DNA of 64,000 nucleotides from Scytonematopsis contorta HA4267-MV1 (GTDB lineage: Bacteria; Cyanobacteriota; Cyanobacteriia; Cyanobacteriales; Nostocaceae), in assembly GCA_019359035.1 (NCBI GenBank), contig JAHHIC010000050.1:1-64000 (forward strand). Direction: 5' to 3'. How positions within the stretch are numbered: position 1 is the first letter of the stretch; each line of letters begins with the position of its first letter. The notes beneath the pieces are model-generated. The model saw only the letters and a list, made by a program, of their open reading frames with translations. It searched no databases and had not been told where the DNA came from. A program made the position numbers and the translations under genes. Below are positions 59,473 through 64,000 of the stretch, one piece after another.

Positions 59473-61395
59473 ATGGTACGCTTAAAAATCTGGCAATGGC
59501 TAATTTTATGCCTTCCCATCGCCACTATCATTGGGTTCTTGCTGGTCGCAGCATCTCTACAAATCCAAGCTTGGGGTATTAGTTGGGTTTGGGCTGTTTT
59601 CACTCTTGCATTAGTTGTTTGGCGTTGGTTGTTAGTTAAGTGGACTCAGCCAGCAGTTGCCCATATTGAAGATATTGTGGCACAGGTTAATAAAGAGCTA
59701 GAAGCTACTGTCGAAGCTACTCCAGGTTCAGAAACTGATAGCACCACAAATCAAGCTCAAGTCGTACTCAAGGAAATTCTTCTTACATCCCAAAACGATG
59801 TCCCCTTTTGGGAGGATTGGCAAACTTTTTGGCAGCGTTGTCTGGATTTAATTGTTGGTATCGCTCGCATTTATCACCCAGAAGTAAAGTATCCTTTGTT
59901 AAATATTTACGTCCCCCAAGCTTACGGTTTGATTCGGGGAACGGTGGATGACCTTGATAAGTGGATGCAAAAATTAGCACCTGCTCTCAATCAAGCTACT
60001 ATTGGACAAGCTTTTCAGGCATATGAAGTTTACCAAAAGTTAGAACCATCTGCGCGTAAATTTATGCGAGTCTGGGGTGCTGCACAGTGGCTGTTAAACC
60101 CAGCAGCAGCAGTCGCAAAACGCGCTAGTCAGGGTTATTCTAATCAAGCTAACCAGCAATTACTTGTAAATTTTAGCCAACTTCTACGGGAAGCTGCTCT
60201 CACAAATTTATGTCGTCAAGCTGTTATTCTCTATGGAGGTAACACTTTACCATCGTCTTTTTCTGTTTCCGCTACACAACAAGCTTTACCATCCGAGAAA
60301 ACTCAAACTCTACGGGAAATTTTAGCTCAAGCCGAACCTGTTGAGACTGTTGAACAAAAGCCCGTTAATATTTTATTGATTGGACGAACTGGAGCTGGGA
60401 AAAGTAGTTTAATAAATACTCTGTTTTCTGCGGAACTCGCTCAGGTAGATGTATTACCTAGCACAGATAAAATTCAGAGTTATTACTGGGAAAATCAAAA
60501 TACTGAAACCCTAACCCTTTGGGATACACCGGGCTACGAACAAATCAATATTCCCGAACTCAGGCAAGAAGTGCTAGATTACACTAAAAATGCTGATTTG
60601 TTGTTATTAGTTACCCCAGTTCTTGACCCATCTTTACAAATTGATGTAGACTTTCTCAAAGAAATTAAAGCCAACGTTACCGACTTACCTATAATTACGG
60701 TAGTGACACAAGTCGATAAGCTTCGTCCCATCCGTGAGTGGCAACCTCCATACGATTGGCAATGGGGAGAACGTCCCAAGGAAGTTTCTATCCGAGAAGG
60801 TACGAAATATCGTGCTCAGTTATTGGGAGATTTTTCCACACAAATCTTACCCGTCGTTACCAGTGATAGCAAAACAGGTAGAACCGCTTGGGGAACAGAC
60901 GCACTTTCTTTGGCTTTAATCGAGGCGATCGCCCCAGCGAAGAAGTCGCGTTTAGCGAGATTTTTGCGAGATTTAGAAGCTAGGACTGTTGCGGCTGCAA
61001 ATATTATAGAAAATTACACCTTGATAATGGCAACAACCAAAGGATTGACAGCTCTGCTAAAAAGTCCAATTCTTCAATTTCTTTCCACCATATCAACAGG
61101 TTCCCCAAATTTAGCATATTTATTATCAGAAAAAATTCCCGCAGAACAGTTACCGGTGGTGATTGGGAAACTGCAAATGGCATATGATTTGTTTTCGTTA
61201 TTAAATCCCAATAATACAAATATATTAAACTTTGACTTACAAACCCTTTGGCCTTTGCTCATAGATAACTCATCCTCATCAGAACGTAACGCAAGAGCTT
61301 TCGGTCATGCTCTAGTAGAATACTGGACTAAAGATTTAACCGTCCAACAACTTCGTGAACGATTTGAATATTATTTGATTAGTTTTCAATCTTAA
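59473..61395 (+). CDS. Membrane-anchored GTPase (Era/HSR1-like)
   Basis: A 640-residue protein. Two membrane helices are near the N terminus (LILCLPIATIIGFLLVAASL, WVWAVFTLALVVWRWLLV), and a helical region of ~230 residues follows. The G domain begins near residue 298: G1 LLIGRTGAGKSSLINTLF, G3 LWDTPGYEQ, G4 VVTQVDKL. The C-terminal ~200 residues are helical, with a DUF697-like feel. Homologues are common in cyanobacteria, role unknown. One HIP1 site (GCGATCGC, 60925) lies inside. Confidence 0.88.
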   Translation: MVRLKIWQWLILCLPIATIIGFLLVAASLQIQAWGISWVWAVFTLALVVWRWLLVKWTQPAVAHIEDIVAQVNKELEATVEATPGSETDSTTNQAQVVLKEILLTSQNDVPFWEDWQTFWQRCLDLIVGIARIYHPEVKYPLLNIYVPQAYGLIRGTVDDLDKWMQKLAPALNQATIGQAFQAYEVYQKLEPSARKFMRVWGAAQWLLNPAAAVAKRASQGYSNQANQQLLVNFSQLLREAALTNLCRQAVILYGGNTLPSSFSVSATQQALPSEKTQTLREILAQAEPVETVEQKPVNILLIGRTGAGKSSLINTLFSAELAQVDVLPSTDKIQSYYWENQNTETLTLWDTPGYEQINIPELRQEVLDYTKNADLLLLVTPVLDPSLQIDVDFLKEIKANVTDLPIITVVTQVDKLRPIREWQPPYDWQWGERPKEVSIREGTKYRAQLLGDFSTQILPVVTSDSKTGRTAWGTDALSLALIEAIAPAKKSRLARFLRDLEARTVAAANIIENYTLIMATTKGLTALLKSPILQFLSTISTGSPNLAYLLSEKIPAEQLPVVIGKLQMAYDLFSLLNPNNTNILNFDLQTLWPLLIDNSSSSERNARAFGHALVEYWTKDLTVQQLRERFEYYLISFQS

Positions 61396-61493
61396 GAACC
61401 TTGATTATCAGCAGGTTAATTCTTGAATTACCTTAATAAACTATATTTAGAGTAGTAAATGAGACTTAACCAATACGAGATTTACAACCATAA

Positions 61494-62375
61494 ATGAAAA
61501 AAATTAAGCGTGTTGCTCTTGTCGGAGGAACTCACGGCAATGAGCTTACGGGTATTTACTTAGTTAAAAAATTCCAAAAAACACCAAATTTAATTAAGCG
61601 ATTTAGCTTTGAGAGTAGCACTATCTTAGCGAATCCCAAAGCCTTTGAAATTGGTAAACGTTACGTTGATACTGACCTAAACCGTTGTTTCCGACGTCAA
61701 GATTTACTAAATTTAAATCTCTCAAGTTATGAATCGCAGCGAGCTAAGGTAATTTATCAAACATTTAGTTCCATCGGTACTCAGCCAGCAGATGTAATCC
61801 TGGATTTGCATAGCACAACTGCAAATATGGGATTAACGATAATTCTGGGAAGCAAACATCGATTTAACCTAGAGTTAGCTGCTTACTTGGTATCTATTAA
61901 TCCTAGAGTGAAGATACTTTATTCTGTAACCAAGTATCAAGACAGCCCTTATCTAGACTCAATAGCTGAGTACTCTTGTACTGTAGAGGTGGGGCCAGTT
62001 GCTCAAGGGATATTAGATGCAGCTTTATTTAACCAAACAGAAGAACTTATCCAGACAATTTTAGATTACATCGAAGCTTACAACCAAGGAACACCTCCAC
62101 AATCCACTTCGACCCTCACCTTTTATGAAACTAGTAAGACAGTAGACTTTCCTAGAAATGAGTTAGGAGAAATTCAAGCAATGATTCATCCTCGACTGCA
62201 ATTTCAGGATTATCAACCACTACATCCTGGTGACCCCATCTTTTTAACTTTTGATGGAGAGGAAATTATTTATAAAGGTGACTCAACCGTTTACCCAGTT
62301 TTTATTAACGAGGCTGCATATTATGAAAAAGGGGTTGCAATGTGCATCACCCAAATGAAACAAGAAGTTTTGTGA
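61494..62375 (+). CDS. Aspartoacylase (succinylglutamate desuccinylase/aspartoacylase family)
   Basis: A 293-residue zinc hydrolase: zinc H-x2-E in ALVGGTHGNELTGIYL, substrate Arg in DTDLNRCF, and second zinc His with catalytic context in ILDLHSTTANMG. Catalytic Glu is in YSCTVEVGPVAQG. The enzyme removes acyl groups from N-acyl amino acids, with N-acetylaspartate the classic substrate; in cyanobacteria the true substrate is unclear. It ends the gene-bearing part before a 1.4-kb gene-poor stretch. Confidence 0.93.
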   Translation: MKKIKRVALVGGTHGNELTGIYLVKKFQKTPNLIKRFSFESSTILANPKAFEIGKRYVDTDLNRCFRRQDLLNLNLSSYESQRAKVIYQTFSSIGTQPADVILDLHSTTANMGLTIILGSKHRFNLELAAYLVSINPRVKILYSVTKYQDSPYLDSIAEYSCTVEVGPVAQGILDAALFNQTEELIQTILDYIEAYNQGTPPQSTSTLTFYETSKTVDFPRNELGEIQAMIHPRLQFQDYQPLHPGDPIFLTFDGEEIIYKGDSTVYPVFINEAAYYEKGVAMCITQMKQEVL

Positions 62376-63816
62376 CAACTCCGTACCGTAAAGATTATGC
62401 GTCCAAAATACAAATAGCAATCGTATTTTTTAAATTTTTGCATAACTTCCGAAAGCTGAGAAGTAAATAGAATTGAACAAGCAATTCAATATACTCACTT
62501 AGCTCCATTCTTTATGCCTCAATTAAAGTATAATGTACCACAATACAATATAATTATCTCTGACAGACGAATAAATATTTAAACTCTCATTAACGAAAAA
62601 TATTGAACAGCATTGAGAAAGATATGTGGATTATTCATCAGGGTGCTACTGCATAGGTAAATAAATTCTAGGGTACATTTCCTTGTAGGAGTGTGTCTCT
62701 AGAATTTTTTTATTTAGGTTAAAATAGCATTATTGATATCACTGGGACAAGTTACAAGAAGCTAATGGTGTAGATAGTGAATAATTGAAAAATCAAGGTA
62801 AAAATATTCGCATCACTACACAAATTCCTGGCAGAGAAGAAGGCTTAGTGATTAATTTTTTCTACTTTTGTGGTTACGTTAACTTGCATTAAAGAGACTA
62901 TTGCTTCAATAATACTAAGTTTTCTGTCTGAGTATAATTTTTGTAAAAATTGTCAATCTTATAAATCCGCTATCCATAAGATAGTAGGTTTCTTTGTGTT
63001 CATCAATTATTTATGACTCCTATATCAAACAAATATATAAATAAATTTATATCTGTTACTCCCACGTCCTGCAAATTATCTTATTTCCAGCTAACATTAT
63101 ATACATTAGTTATCAGTGTTATTACTCTGCTAAAGCATCTACCAGTTGTATTTAAAACTACAAACGAGGTATGTCAATTGAAAACTACAACACTGAGATG
63201 CTGGCCAGTTTGTCCCCACCATAACTATGGTGATAGCCGTGGTTCCGGCCGCTAGGAAAATAGTTATGACGAGATTGGTTTGGACTAAGCAGGGTGCGAT
63301 GTCGATTACGTTTGAATTTGTATCGCTGTTAACAAAATAATTCGTAATTAATCTGGTTCCAAGTTCTGGCCAAATAACTACCAATTACGAATTATCTTAA
63401 CTTTTTTTGCTGTTCGCTAATTTACTTGAAGCCAATTGACGGAACGTGATATGAGATACCTTAAATGGTGATGACAATTTCTCATAAATATTACAGTCTG
63501 AAAAAAGACTATCAACCAGCCAAAGCAGAGTTCTCAAAACTGTAGGCTGGTGTCTTTTTGCTTATTAAATTCTTTTGTGATCCTGAGTAGTATGTATCGA
63601 AATGTAACAATTTTACTGTTTTCTTAAGATTTGTTGCAGAGAGCTGATCCCATTGCTAGCGTATGCGAGTAGGGTTACATGATTACCTGAAAATCCGCAC
63701 CAAATAATCTAGCTCAACTTTACCCGAATTTACGGGTGAAATATTGTCTCATTGTTAGTCTCTTAACCAATAGGTATAAGTACGCAAGTGAGATATTAAC
63801 TCAGGAGATTTTCGCA
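62376..63816. other. Gene-poor stretch with possible gene traces
   Basis: 1441 bp with no supported gene. At 62743-62871 the plus strand reads WDKLQEANGVDSE, stop, LKNQGKNIRITTQIPG, which looks like the tail of a LysM-type domain with one stop, a possible relic. At 63217-63232 a small inverted repeat CACCATA/TATGGTG occurs. Short open frames at 63013-63255 (+) and 63139-63384 (-) have no family features and overlap each other. The end holds the promoter of the SDR gene. Confidence 0.35.
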
Positions 63817-64000
63817 ATGGATATTCAAGGAAAAACAGCTTTAATTACCGGAGCTTCTCGTGGTATTGGAAGAGCAATCGCTCTTGAATTAGCAAAACAG
63901 AAAGTAAAAAGATTGCTGTTAGTCGCTCGAAATTGTCAACGTTTAGCTGAAGTAGCTAAAGAAATAGAAGCATTTGATACAGAAGTTATACTTCTACCTT
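63817..64000 (+). CDS. Short-chain dehydrogenase/reductase, N-terminal part (cut by window end)
   Basis: The first 61 codons of an SDR: MDIQGKTALITGASRGIG carries the NAD(P)-binding G-x3-G-x-G motif, followed by RAIALELAKQKVKRLLLVARN. The ATG at 63817 has AGGAG at 63803-63807. The frame stays open to the last base, so the gene continues beyond the window. Substrate unknown. Confidence 0.9.
   Translation, partial: MDIQGKTALITGASRGIGRAIALELAKQKVKRLLLVARNCQRLAEVAKEIEAFDTEVILLP

Noticed and set aside
63013-63384. Two overlapping short genes in the last gap
   Set aside because: They oppose each other, lack recognisable domains and convincing starts.

Overview
The window looks like chromosome from a filamentous, probably heterocyst-forming (Nostocales-type) cyanobacterium. 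Supporting markers are two photosystem I PsaK genes, a Ycf66 protein, the cyanobacterial alkane cluster (aldehyde oxygenase, acyl-ACP reductase, accA), an SLH/OprB-type porin, serine/threonine kinases with cyanobacterial architectures, and many short palindromic and 7-bp repeats. The DNA is AT-rich by eye. I cannot name a genus or species. I saw no rRNA, tRNA or CRISPR array.

1-27 kb is mostly chromosomal housekeeping. It holds a tandem repeat (1-330), a sterol desaturase/SDR fusion, a site-2 protease with CBS domains, and two psaK genes bracketing a kinase fused to a phosphate-binding-like domain. Then come trpF, folE, an SDR, accA, aar and ado (alkane synthesis), an orphan sugar ABC permease, small metabolic genes, a Rieske oxygenase, a zinc-ribbon kinase, gnd, ycf66 and ileS.

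26.9-43.0 kb is an accessory island and the most unusual part. It contains three ParA-type ATPases, one fused to an N-terminal PD-(D/E)XK nuclease-like domain, and two paralogous ParA/ParB-like pairs. It also has a free nuclease-like protein and a small winged-helix membrane protein. A three-gene minus-strand cluster encodes a winged-helix protein, a P-loop ATPase, and an 857-residue protein joining a DEDDy (RNase D-like) exonuclease, a RecB/Cas4-like nuclease with a Cys cluster, and an FtsK-type motor. A decayed second FtsK fragment, an Uma2-type pseudogene, a ParD/ParE toxin-antitoxin pair and three copies of a two-hairpin element lie among them. No integrase, relaxase or replication initiator was seen. 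I infer a DNA-processing, partition or defence island; its function is unproven.

43-64 kb returns to ordinary content: two glycosyltransferases, a porin, a large membrane-anchored unknown, thrC, a YihY family membrane protein, DUF4112, an alpha/beta hydrolase, a metal ABC transporter lacking its permease, a QueD-like protein, a membrane GTPase, an aspartoacylase, a gene-poor 1.4 kb stretch and the start of an SDR gene cut by the window end.

A family of 26-28 bp palindromes (GTAGAGAC...GTCTCTAC) occurs at 11 places. Three copies lie in frame inside genes and encode the same peptide, ETLHVTS, once in the Rieske oxygenase and twice in the porin.
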